Shown one piece after another: positions 32,152 through 40,070 of a stretch of 64,000 nucleotides of DNA; within the stretch, counting starts at the first letter, position 1; every line of letters begins with the position of its first letter. The notes beneath the pieces are model-generated. The model saw only the letters and a list, made by a program, of their open reading frames with translations, was not told where the DNA came from and ran no database searches. Origin of the DNA: Paenibacillus cremeus (GTDB lineage: Bacteria > Bacillota > Bacilli > Paenibacillales > NBRC-103111); contig NZ_VNJI01000029.1 in assembly GCF_007786445.1 (NCBI RefSeq), positions 23,633 to 87,632 on the forward strand, in the 5' to 3' direction. Position numbers and translations under genes: made by a program.

Positions 32152-34380
32152 CTATTCATGTAGTGGTATTAGCATTCGATCTTGAATATTATAAATCTGC
32201 CTAGCTACTTTTATGGAAACTTCTGGGCCTGATTTTTTAACCACACTCAATTCCGACTGTGAAATTGTAAAGACCAAGCTTGATCCTTGCCATTCAAATG
32301 GGAAAGAAAGCTCAGACCAGTTTTTTGGCAATTTGGGTGAAATCACTAGCTGGTTTTGCTCCATCGTTATGTTTGCAAATCCAAATACTGCAGCTAACCA
32401 GTTGGCACCAAGAGAAGCAGCGTGAACACCCTCATCCGACGACTTTGGATTAGGTCCCAGGTCGATCAGGCACGCTTCTTGGAAACATCGATACGCCATT
32501 TCATGTTCCCCGCACCTTGCGGCCACAATGGCATGAATAGCTTTACTGAGCGACGAGTCATGAATCGTATGCTCTTCATAGTACTGTAAGTTTTTCTTAA
32601 CAACTTCAGCCGAGAATAAATTCGGCATCAAGTACAGCAGCATAACGACATCCGCTTGCTTTAAGATTTGCATTTCATTAACTTCAGCGCGGGAATAATC
32701 TAATAAAATGCCCTGACTTCCTTGCTTTTGTTTATATTTTGTTAAATCAATTTCCGGTTTCGTTAAGAAGGTATCATCTTGTGGAATAATACCCTCCTCG
32801 TTTGGCGCTGGTAAATACAAACTTTGTAGGAACTCTTTTGCACGCTTAACAAACGTCAAATCCTCATGATTATATTTTTCGAGGAAAAAGACCGCCTGTT
32901 GAACGTTATTAGCCGCCATGTAATTGGTATAAGCATTATTATCAATATGCTCTGTATATTCATCGGGCCCAATAACATCTATGATGGACAAACGACCACC
33001 TTCATCGGAAGCGCGGCTGATCCAAAACAACGCGGTTTCTTTCAGTAAGGCAATCCCTTCTTTTTGCATAAACGCTTCGTCAAAGGTGCTGTAGTAGTAC
33101 TGAACAACGGCAAAGGCAATATCCGCGACAATATGGTGTTCCGCAATAGCAGAAGCCACTTTTTGTCGATTTCCTGTTAAGATGTTGATGGCCGCAAACT
33201 CCGGGGTTTCTTCATGTCCTGTCAGTGCGCTTTCCCAAGGGAAAAGTGTGCCTTCATAGCCATTTTTGAGGGCTTTACTTTTGGCTTCTTCCATATGAAG
33301 ATAGCGATAAATTAGAAGTTTTTTCGCTACTGCAGGATCCGTGTATAAGTGAAAAGGCGCAATAAATATTTCTGTGTCCCAAAACACATGTCCCTTATAC
33401 CCTTCTCCAGTTAATCCTTTGGCTCCTACACTCAATCTTGCATCATGTGCTGGTGTCATAATCTCAAGGTGGTAAATAGAGAAGTCGAGTGCGAATTGAT
33501 CCATTTCATCAATTGAAGAAATTTTTACGCGCTTGTGATCCCAAAACGCCTTCCATTTAGCAGCAGTTTGGTTGCGCAATTGATCGTAGCCAAATAAGCT
33601 ATATTGTTCAACCGATTGAATGCTAGCTACATCCACTTCTTTAGCATCTATATCATTAGAAGTATACACAGCACTTATTTTTTCAAGTACGAATGGCTGA
33701 TTCACTTGAAGGTTTTGTGAGATGCTTGCGGTAAGCTGACGGTTTTTGGCAACAAACACAGGTGCCGAAACAGGCGATACATTAATCATAGTTGACAACG
33801 CCACTAGATGATTACTTTCAGATGTCCGATAGGTCGCATGCATGATTCTTTTGTCAATGACACGTACATTTTCTTCAATTAGGTGCTGCTTGCCAAAGTT
33901 AGATTGTTGCGCATCAATCCCTGTCTTCAACGTAAGAGCTGCGGTAGTATCAAGGGCCGTGATGGTAACTTTCGATGCAAGCGTATGCAGGTCTGCTTTT
34001 GAGACGAATCGCTGGAAAAGGAACCGGAACCGATGACCTTTTTTGTTTTTCCAAACCAGCTTTCTTTCTAGCTCACCCGTAAATAGGTCAAGATTGCGTT
34101 CATATTCAATAACTTCACCAGCCTGTAAGGTGAAAACTTCTTCATCGATTTCAATTTTCATTCCTACAAGGTCCGGCAAGTTGACGATTTCATTCACGTC
34201 ATTGCTAGAGAACCTGTTATAAATTCCCGCAACGTACATTCCTCGCGTTTGTTCTGTATAATTTTCATCAAAGCTGCCTCGAATACCCATATAGCCATTT
34301 CCTAATGTCATTAACGTGGCATACTTGTTGACTGCTTGCAAGTCGAATCGTTTTTCTTTTAAAGGCTTTACTTCACTCAT
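32152..34380 (-). CDS. ycjT: GH65 kojibiose phosphorylase, YcjT-like
   Basis: A 742-residue inverting phosphorylase. The N-terminal beta-sandwich (to about residue 270) contains NKYATLMTLGNGYMGIRG. The (alpha/alpha)6 barrel has GHVFWDTEIFIAPF, the general-acid Glu in IGPDEYTEHIDNNAY (about residue 470) and the phosphate-site region around LLDYSRAEVNEMQILKQAD, split here for length. Resemblance to E. coli YcjT, a kojibiose phosphorylase, is strong by recollection. The products are beta-glucose 1-phosphate and a released sugar; the beta-phosphoglucomutase at 39347 would take the former. Its ATG overlaps the ycjS-like stop (ATGA). Other GH65 acceptors, such as glycerol, cannot be excluded. Confidence 0.88.
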   Translation of the reverse strand: MSEVKPLKEKRFDLQAVNKYATLMTLGNGYMGIRGSFDENYTEQTRGMYVAGIYNRFSSNDVNEIVNLPDLVGMKIEIDEEVFTLQAGEVIEYERNLDLFTGELERKLVWKNKKGHRFRFLFQRFVSKADLHTLASKVTITALDTTAALTLKTGIDAQQSNFGKQHLIEENVRVIDKRIMHATYRTSESNHLVALSTMINVSPVSAPVFVAKNRQLTASISQNLQVNQPFVLEKISAVYTSNDIDAKEVDVASIQSVEQYSLFGYDQLRNQTAAKWKAFWDHKRVKISSIDEMDQFALDFSIYHLEIMTPAHDARLSVGAKGLTGEGYKGHVFWDTEIFIAPFHLYTDPAVAKKLLIYRYLHMEEAKSKALKNGYEGTLFPWESALTGHEETPEFAAINILTGNRQKVASAIAEHHIVADIAFAVVQYYYSTFDEAFMQKEGIALLKETALFWISRASDEGGRLSIIDVIGPDEYTEHIDNNAYTNYMAANNVQQAVFFLEKYNHEDLTFVKRAKEFLQSLYLPAPNEEGIIPQDDTFLTKPEIDLTKYKQKQGSQGILLDYSRAEVNEMQILKQADVVMLLYLMPNLFSAEVVKKNLQYYEEHTIHDSSLSKAIHAIVAARCGEHEMAYRCFQEACLIDLGPNPKSSDEGVHAASLGANWLAAVFGFANITMEQNQLVISPKLPKNWSELSFPFEWQGSSLVFTISQSELSVVKKSGPEVSIKVARQIYNIQDRMLIPLHE

Positions 34381-35426
34381 AACTCAACACTCTCATTCTT
34401 TTCAGCTGACTGATATATTGTTTCAACAAGTTTTTGAATGGAGTATCCTTCCTCTCCATCCGCCAATCGATCATTTCCGCCTAAGCAACGATTGACAAAG
34501 GCTTGCATACTTTTGGTATGTCGATCTTCATCCGCCGCTTCGCGTTTAAATAAAGATACCAGTTCTCCTTTATCATCTTTATAGATTTCAGCCGGAAACA
34601 TCGTTGCCCCCGCCTCATCGCCGCAAAGCTCCACATTCATGATTGTTTTCTCTCTGGCATCCAGCTTCAAATTCAGGGCAAAGGAAGTTTCAAGCTGAAT
34701 AAGTCCGCCATTTTCCAATTCAATATAAGAAAAAAGCGAATCTTCTACTGTATATTTTTTAGGGTCCCATGACCCAAAGGCCCCTTCGCTTTTCTTGATT
34801 CCAATCTTTTGGAATAGTTTCGCGGTTACTTTTTTTACTTTCGGGTATCCCAGCACATACATGGCAGCATCCAACATGTGAATGCCGATATCAATAAGGG
34901 GTCCTCCGCCTTGAGCTTCTTTATTTATAAAAGTTCCCCAACCTGGGATCGCATTTCTTCGAAGAGCTGTCACTTTTACAAAATAAATTTCCCCAAGAAT
35001 ACCTTGATCAATCTTATTTTTAAGCTCAGTAACATCGTCTGCGAAGCGGTGGTGAAAATTGTAGGCAAGAATCTTCCCTTTTTGTTTAGCATATTCGAAC
35101 ATTTTTTTCGCATCTTCCGCGCTAATGGCAGGCGGCTTCTCACACAACACATCGCAGTTATGTTTAAGTGCTTGCATGACGTTGTCAAAATGGAACCGAT
35201 TGGGCGTACAAACACTAATAATATCTGGTTTTTCGACCAAATACATTTCTTCCGCATTGGTGTAGAAGCTAGGAATGTTGTGACGTGCAGCGAATTGCTT
35301 TACGTTCTCTTCAGTGGCACCTACAACAGCAACGATCTCTATGTCTTCTCGTGTATTGTAATAAGCAATGTGAACTTTCTCAGCGACTTGACCGTTGCCA
35401 ATCAATGCGACTTTCTTTTTCACCAT
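34377..35426 (-). CDS. ycjS: Gfo/Idh/MocA NAD-dependent D-glucoside 3-dehydrogenase, YcjS-like
   Basis: A 349-residue oxidoreductase: Rossmann motif ALIGNGQVAEKVH at the N-terminus, the catalytic-lysine motif CEKPPA near residue 97, and a C-terminal alpha/beta domain with GGGPLIDIGIHMLD. The sequence follows E. coli YcjS closely in my recollection (VSVCTPNRFH, ILAYNFHHRFA, ending in SVEL). YcjS interconverts D-glucosides and 3-keto-D-glucosides. It lies directly between the ycjR-like and ycjT-like genes, as in E. coli. Here it would reduce the 3-keto-glucoside made by the epimerase. Confidence 0.9.
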   Translation of the reverse strand: MVKKKVALIGNGQVAEKVHIAYYNTREDIEIVAVVGATEENVKQFAARHNIPSFYTNAEEMYLVEKPDIISVCTPNRFHFDNVMQALKHNCDVLCEKPPAISAEDAKKMFEYAKQKGKILAYNFHHRFADDVTELKNKIDQGILGEIYFVKVTALRRNAIPGWGTFINKEAQGGGPLIDIGIHMLDAAMYVLGYPKVKKVTAKLFQKIGIKKSEGAFGSWDPKKYTVEDSLFSYIELENGGLIQLETSFALNLKLDAREKTIMNVELCGDEAGATMFPAEIYKDDKGELVSLFKREAADEDRHTKSMQAFVNRCLGGNDRLADGEEGYSIQKLVETIYQSAEKNESVEL

Positions 35427-35445
35427 AGTTCATCCTCAGTATCGT

Positions 35446-36240
35446 TTAGTTCAAACAACGCTTAATGTGATCCAATCCTTTGAGGAATTCTTGCTTCGGG
35501 TTCTCACCGCGAACACGGTGTTCAAAACTTAAGTAACCCGTATAGCCATCTTTTTTTAATTGGTCAAAGTGCTTCTTAAAATCTATGGAGCCGCTTCCTG
35601 GTTGAAAGCGATGGTTGTCCGCAATATGAATATGCTCGACCAAATCCTTATGTTTATGAAGAGCAGTGCTGATCTCATCTTCTTCAATATTCATATGATA
35701 GAAGTCTGCAATGATTTTCACATGTTTGAAGTTGTTGTCTTCAATGTACTTACGTGCGTCTGCAAGCGTATTGATCATGTGGTCTTGATAACGATTTAAC
35801 GGCTCTAAATAAATCGTTGTTCCTGTTTCTCCAGCAACTTGATCTAAAAATATCAATGACTCTGTTACCGCTTTTCGATCACCTTCCAAGCTTCTCGGTG
35901 AAGTCATTGGCGGAAGACGGAAGGTAAACATTCCCCATGCAGCAGGTACAACAATTCCTTTGCCGCCAATTTCTTTTAGCGCTTTTAATATACGTTCAAT
36001 ATCTGCTAGTCCCTTTAGTCGGCGCTCTTCAATAAAGTCCCCAATCCAACCGGTATAACCTCCGCATGCCGTAGCGACTTCAAGCCCCGTTTCTTTAATC
36101 GCTGCCTTTACTTCTTCAAGATTTTCTAAAAGAAACTTTCCATCGATTTCAAAGCCATCAAATCCTGCCTCTTTTAAGAAAGTAAATTTTTCTTTGATGT
36201 TTTCTGGAAAAAAGGGTTGATTCTGCGTTCCAATTTTCAT
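35446..36240 (-). CDS. ycjR: 3-keto-guloside 4-epimerase, YcjR-like TIM-barrel protein
   Basis: A 264-residue sugar isomerase/epimerase of the AP-endonuclease-2 barrel family. Metal ligands are the Glu in IYLEPLNRY, the Asp in IIADFYHMNIEED, the His of HIHIADNH and the Glu near SFEHRVRG. It is nearly superimposable on E. coli YcjR as I recall it (ACGGYTGWIGDFIEERRL, AAWGMFTFRLPPMTSPRSL), one of the strongest matches in the window. YcjR epimerises 3-keto-D-gulosides to 3-keto-D-glucosides at C4. The ATG at 36240 gives the family N-terminus MKIGTQNQ; a longer frame to 36354 is not family sequence. Confidence 0.93.
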   Translation of the reverse strand: MKIGTQNQPFFPENIKEKFTFLKEAGFDGFEIDGKFLLENLEEVKAAIKETGLEVATACGGYTGWIGDFIEERRLKGLADIERILKALKEIGGKGIVVPAAWGMFTFRLPPMTSPRSLEGDRKAVTESLIFLDQVAGETGTTIYLEPLNRYQDHMINTLADARKYIEDNNFKHVKIIADFYHMNIEEDEISTALHKHKDLVEHIHIADNHRFQPGSGSIDFKKHFDQLKKDGYTGYLSFEHRVRGENPKQEFLKGLDHIKRCLN

Positions 36241-36256
36241 CGTTATACATTCCTTT

Positions 36257-36934
36257 TTATTTGATGAGATCCAGTCGACGGATGGCTCCTGCGATTTCTT
36301 CCGCAATAAGCTCGTAAGCATAGCGGCTGGGATGAATATGGTCATTTTGGTCAATAAACCAACGGATCGGAACTCCCGATCCTACTTTTTCCCGAACACG
36401 TTCAAACACATTGATGCACGGCAATTGTTCATCATAAGCAAATTGAACGGCAGCTTTTAGATACATCTCACTGTATTCGGCCCACTCCCGCCTTAATTCT
36501 ATTGCTACATCACGGTACGTCGGAACATGATCTAAGAAACTGTCTTTGTCTGGAGGAATGGTTATGAGGAATACCAGCTTGGCAGGAGTGGTCGCCCGAA
36601 GGACATCAAACAGTCGACTCAAGACGTTGCAATAATTGTCAATTCGATGCTTTCCGTCCAGACGATGATTATATGCGAACGACTCCACCACGACCAGATC
36701 AGGGCTTACGGAAGACAGACACTTTTGCACACCCACTCCAAACGGATTCGGGAAATCGTGGGTGACGCGATATATCCCATACTCCGCCCGAGTACCGCTA
36801 ACACCATAATTAAACAATTCAAAGGGCTGGTTTGGAAAGTCCCTGTCTAATGCATCCCTGAGCTCGGGCATTTCCGCTCCCCAAAATGCGGTCATTGAAT
36901 CTCCAAGGCATGCAATTTTATATTTGCGTTTCAT
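36257..36934 (-). CDS. SGNH/GDSL-type hydrolase
   Basis: A 225-residue cytoplasmic esterase-like protein. Block I is CLGDSMTAFWG with the nucleophile Ser at about residue 12. Block II has the conserved Gly in NYGVSGTR, block III-like sequence is ESFAYNH, and block V is the Asp-His pair in NDHIHPSRYAY. AGGAGG lies 7 nt before the ATG at 36934. It sits between the ycjQ- and ycjR-like genes and has no counterpart in the E. coli cluster. SGNH enzymes remove acyl or acetyl groups, so it may deacylate the imported glycoside; this is inference. Absence of a signal peptide agrees with an imported substrate. Confidence 0.85.
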   Translation of the reverse strand: MKRKYKIACLGDSMTAFWGAEMPELRDALDRDFPNQPFELFNYGVSGTRAEYGIYRVTHDFPNPFGVGVQKCLSSVSPDLVVVESFAYNHRLDGKHRIDNYCNVLSRLFDVLRATTPAKLVFLITIPPDKDSFLDHVPTYRDVAIELRREWAEYSEMYLKAAVQFAYDEQLPCINVFERVREKVGSGVPIRWFIDQNDHIHPSRYAYELIAEEIAGAIRRLDLIK

Positions 36935-37003
36935 CGCTATCCTCCTGTTAGGACGATAAATTGTAAGGCAGAACACGCGTTTCTGCCTTATCAAATTTGA
37001 ACT

Positions 37004-38062
37004 TTATTTTTTATATTCAATTCCCATTTTTATACTTAATTCAGGATTCTGATCTACGAAATTCATATATGCTTCTGCACATTCTTCAAATGCAACAACG
37101 GGATCGATCAAGTCTTCACAATTCAGATATCCATTCATTAATAGTTCCCAGCAAGTGTCTTCGATTCGTTTGCGGTTCCAACGTGGATAATCCGGATTCG
37201 GCTCACTAGATGCTCGAGAGAAAACAATCTTGGCGTTATTGAAGTGCGCTTCGCGACCTAAATTGAACCCCTCCGGGAAAGGCTTCGCAAATGCTATATA
37301 TGAAATGGTACCTCCATAAGCGATTCCTCTTAGTGCAGCCTGTAATGCGCTGGAGCTTCCGCTTGTTTCGATGATGGAATCAACGCCCATTTTATTGGTC
37401 AGCTTCTTGATTTCATAGCCCAAGTCACAGCCGATCGGATTAAACGTGTAGTCCGCACCATGTTTCTTTGCGATTTCACAACGGTGTTCGATGGGATCTA
37501 CACCGATAACGATGCTAGCGCCAGCTTTTTTCGCTAATTGAATTGCAATTTGTCCAATGGCGCCTAAGCCAACAACAACAACGTAATCCCCGGCACGTAC
37601 ATTGGCATCTCGTACAGCGCCCATTGCAAATTGGGCAGGATCATAGCATACTGCGTTTTTCCAAGATGCTCCCTTGGGCATCTTACGCAGTTTATAGTTA
37701 TTTACTCCGTTGACAATGACCGTCTCCATAATGGGTCCATAAGTGGAAACCACATCTCCCACCTGATACTCCGTCACGTCGGTACCCACTTCACAAATCG
37801 TTCCTACAACTTGGTTCCCTAATTGGAATTCACCGAATACAATACCTTTCTTTTGTCCTTCTGGCCGCGGCATAAACATCTTCCACTCTTCATTGAATTC
37901 TTCATCGATGAATGGGCTAAGGCCACGGAAATCAACAACCTCGGTCCCGTGCTTTGGTGAAGCAAACTGAACTTTGATTTTTACTTCGTAGCTTGCAACT
38001 GCACGATCTTCATAATCTAATAACTCGGCAACGCGCGGCTTAACTGCAACAAGCTTTTTCAT
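37004..38062 (-). CDS. ycjQ: Zinc-type guloside 3-dehydrogenase, YcjQ-like
   Basis: A 352-residue medium-chain dehydrogenase. The GroES-like N-terminal part contains APKHGTEVVDFR-like sequence (SPKHGTEVVDFR here) and PFIDEEFNEEW; the Rossmann part has VVGLGAIGQIAIQLAKKAGA. E. coli YcjQ matches along the length by recollection, including NNYKLRKMP, SWKNAVCYDPAQFAM and LLMNGYLNCEDLIDPVV. YcjQ oxidises D-gulosides at C3 to the 3-keto form, the first step before YcjR and YcjS. I start at 38062 because MKKLVA is the family N-terminus; an ATG at 38071 has AAGGA close by. It is divergent from the LacI gene and shares its operator region. Confidence 0.9.
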   Translation of the reverse strand: MKKLVAVKPRVAELLDYEDRAVASYEVKIKVQFASPKHGTEVVDFRGLSPFIDEEFNEEWKMFMPRPEGQKKGIVFGEFQLGNQVVGTICEVGTDVTEYQVGDVVSTYGPIMETVIVNGVNNYKLRKMPKGASWKNAVCYDPAQFAMGAVRDANVRAGDYVVVVGLGAIGQIAIQLAKKAGASIVIGVDPIEHRCEIAKKHGADYTFNPIGCDLGYEIKKLTNKMGVDSIIETSGSSSALQAALRGIAYGGTISYIAFAKPFPEGFNLGREAHFNNAKIVFSRASSEPNPDYPRWNRKRIEDTCWELLMNGYLNCEDLIDPVVAFEECAEAYMNFVDQNPELSIKMGIEYKK

Positions 38063-38176
38063 CGTAAACATCCATCCTTTTTATATATTTTTGGGAAGTA
38101 CATCATCAAATATTCTCGGATAAAAGTATTTTAAAAAGCGTCCTTTACTCCTCTGCAAGATGCTGATACACTATTG

Positions 38177-38190
38177 TGGTACCGATCCCA
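38177..38190. promoter_or_regulatory. LacI-type operator between lacI-like gene and ycjQ
   Basis: TGGTACCGATCCCA, dyad with outer GTGG/CCAC arms, matches operator O3 at 31971 in 11 of 14 positions (TGG-A-CG-TCCCA). It lies in the divergent region, 54 bp upstream of the LacI gene's candidate -10 TATAAT (38230-38235), and would control both directions. Confidence 0.6.
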
Positions 38191-38305
38191 CGAAGGGCAA
38201 AAAAAATATGAATCATTTCCCGTTTACTGTATAATAGCTTAACCGTAACAGTCAACAGAAATTTATAATTCTGCATTTACTCAAATAACTACGAGGTGAA
38301 TTTCA

Positions 38306-39334
38306 ATCAAACCTAATAACCCCACAATATATGATATAGCTAGTCATGCTAAAGTCTCCAAATCAACAGTTTCACGCGTTTTAAACGGAAAAACAAATAT
38401 TTCAGATGAAAGTCGCAAACGCATCTTAGAAGCGATAAAGGAATTGAATTATCAGCCCAATAAGCTTGCACGTGCCTTAACGAATTCAGGGTTCGATGCC
38501 ATACTCGTCATATCACGACCATCAAACACAACCGCGGGTAATCCATTTTTTTCCGAGGTTATTCAATCCATCGCTTCGTATGCAGAGAATGAAGACTTTG
38601 ATGTGATTATTCAGACGTCTCGAAATACAAAAGAAGTTATGGAGAAGTGTCTGTCCAAAATTCGTGACAAAATGGTCCGAGGCATTATTATGTTAAGTTC
38701 CCCTGTGAATGAGGATTATTTAGATGAATTAGATAAACACAGTATCCCCATTGCAGTCATTGGGAAAGTAAAAAGAAACTTTAACAACATTTTTTCGATT
38801 GACACAAACAATTTTGCCAATAGCTATAACCTTGTTCAGCACCTTATCGATAATGGGCATAGTGACATTGCTTGCTTGCATGCACCGTTAAAATATAATG
38901 CAGCAATCGATCGTGTGGATGGCTATAAACAATGTTTAATTGATAATGGAATTCCTGTGCGTGAGGATCTAATTATTGATTGTGGTTACTCTTTTGAAGA
39001 TGCACACGAGAGAGCGATTCAATTACTTCAGTCTGAGCGCTTGCCAACCGCCGTTTTCACTGTTGATGAGCTGAAAATTATGAGTTTCTATCATGCGGCT
39101 TCTCAGCTAGGAATTTCAATTCCTCAGCAAGTTTCAATTGTCGGCTTGTCTAACGGAATCACACCACAACTTCTTTCACCGCCTATGACAGGAATCGAGC
39201 TTCCAGTATCTGAACTAGGGAAAATTGCAACGGATTTGCTTTTCAAAAGAATTCAAGGACAAGCCGATACAGAACGCTCAATAATCGTTCCAGCTCATTT
39301 AGAGGAACGAAAATCAGTACAAAAAATAAAATAG
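38306..39334 (+). CDS. LacI family repressor of the ycj-like regulon, apparent ATC start
   Basis: A 342-residue regulator. The helix-turn-helix is at residues 6-25 (TIYDIASHAKVSKSTVSRVL) with the hinge helix at NYQPNKLARAL, followed by a periplasmic-binding-like effector domain. No ATG, GTG or TTG exists in frame before the helix-turn-helix: an in-frame TGA lies at 38297, and the first TTG at 38444 would delete the DNA-binding domain. GAGGTGA ends 6 nt before an ATC at 38306, exactly where the family start (M-K-P-N-N-P-T-I-Y-D-I-A) is expected. ATC is thus the likely start, or a mutated or misread ATG. It corresponds to ycjW by position; pgmB follows. Confidence 0.85.
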   Translation: MKPNNPTIYDIASHAKVSKSTVSRVLNGKTNISDESRKRILEAIKELNYQPNKLARALTNSGFDAILVISRPSNTTAGNPFFSEVIQSIASYAENEDFDVIIQTSRNTKEVMEKCLSKIRDKMVRGIIMLSSPVNEDYLDELDKHSIPIAVIGKVKRNFNNIFSIDTNNFANSYNLVQHLIDNGHSDIACLHAPLKYNAAIDRVDGYKQCLIDNGIPVREDLIIDCGYSFEDAHERAIQLLQSERLPTAVFTVDELKIMSFYHAASQLGISIPQQVSIVGLSNGITPQLLSPPMTGIELPVSELGKIATDLLFKRIQGQADTERSIIVPAHLEERKSVQKIK

Positions 39335-39346
39335 GGATGGAAATTA

Positions 39347-40015
39347 ATGAAATACAATATTGAAGCAATAATTTTTGACTTGGACGGCGTAATTACGGAT
39401 ACTGCTGAGTATCACTACTTGGCATGGAAGAAACTAGGGGAAGAGATTGGTATACCTTTCGACCGTGAATTTAACGAAACGCTCAAGGGAATTAGCCGAA
39501 TGGAGTCGCTTGAACGCATTTTAGAGCATGGCGGACGCCAAAATGATTTCACGAGTGCAGAAAAAGAAGCGTTAGCGGCGAAGAAAAACGATCATTATGT
39601 GCAGCTGATTCAAAGTATCACTGAGAAAGATGTTCTGCCAGGCGTTGAAAGCTTCTTAAAACAGATTAAAGAGGCTGGCATTAAAATTGCCATGGCCTCC
39701 GCTTCGAAAAATGCGTTTTTTGTTACTGAAAAACTAGGTTTAATCCAGTATTTCGATCATATCGTGGATGCTGCCACCGTTATTCGCTCTAAACCGGACC
39801 CCGAAGTTTTTCTAAAAGCGGCAAAGGCTGTTGCTGCAACACCAGACAGATGTATCGGCGTTGAAGATGCAGCAGCAGGTGTAAGTGCAATTAATGATGC
39901 GGAAATGTTCGCAGTTGGCATCGGTGATCGTTCTGTGCTTGGACATGCTAAAATGGTTCTTCATTCAACAAAGGAACTGAATCTGGAAACGATTCTATAT
40001 GCCTATACTAAATAA
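39347..40015 (+). CDS. pgmB: Beta-phosphoglucomutase, YcjU/PgmB type
   Basis: A 222-residue HAD-superfamily mutase. The nucleophile D11 and acid/base D13 lie in IIFDLDGVITDTAEYH, and the beta-phosphoglucomutase cap motif LKGISRMESLERIL is intact. The Ser/Lys-type motifs MASASKN and RSKPDPEVF and the acidic IGVEDAAAGVSAI complete the set. It converts beta-glucose 1-phosphate to glucose 6-phosphate, the needed step after an inverting GH65 phosphorylase. It lies 12 bp after the LacI gene and is probably cotranscribed with it, apart from the other ycj-like genes. The bidirectional hairpin after it ends transcription. Confidence 0.94.
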   Translation: MKYNIEAIIFDLDGVITDTAEYHYLAWKKLGEEIGIPFDREFNETLKGISRMESLERILEHGGRQNDFTSAEKEALAAKKNDHYVQLIQSITEKDVLPGVESFLKQIKEAGIKIAMASASKNAFFVTEKLGLIQYFDHIVDAATVIRSKPDPEVFLKAAKAVAATPDRCIGVEDAAAGVSAINDAEMFAVGIGDRSVLGHAKMVLHSTKELNLETILYAYTK

Positions 40016-40021
40016 ACAAAT

Positions 40022-40063
40022 GGAAGGTGCACCAGTCATTTTTTATGACTAGTGACACCTTCC
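40022..40063. terminator. Bidirectional terminator between pgmB and alpha-galactosidase
   Basis: Nested stems GGAAGGTG/CACCTTCC and AGTCAT/ATGACT form one long imperfect hairpin with T-rich sequence on the plus side, between convergent genes. Confidence 0.75.
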
Positions 40064-40070
40064 TCTTTAT

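Noticed and set aside
38444..39334. Shorter LacI gene starting at TTG 38444
   Set aside because: That start would remove the helix-turn-helix, which is intact and in frame upstream with a good ribosome site before ATC 38306.
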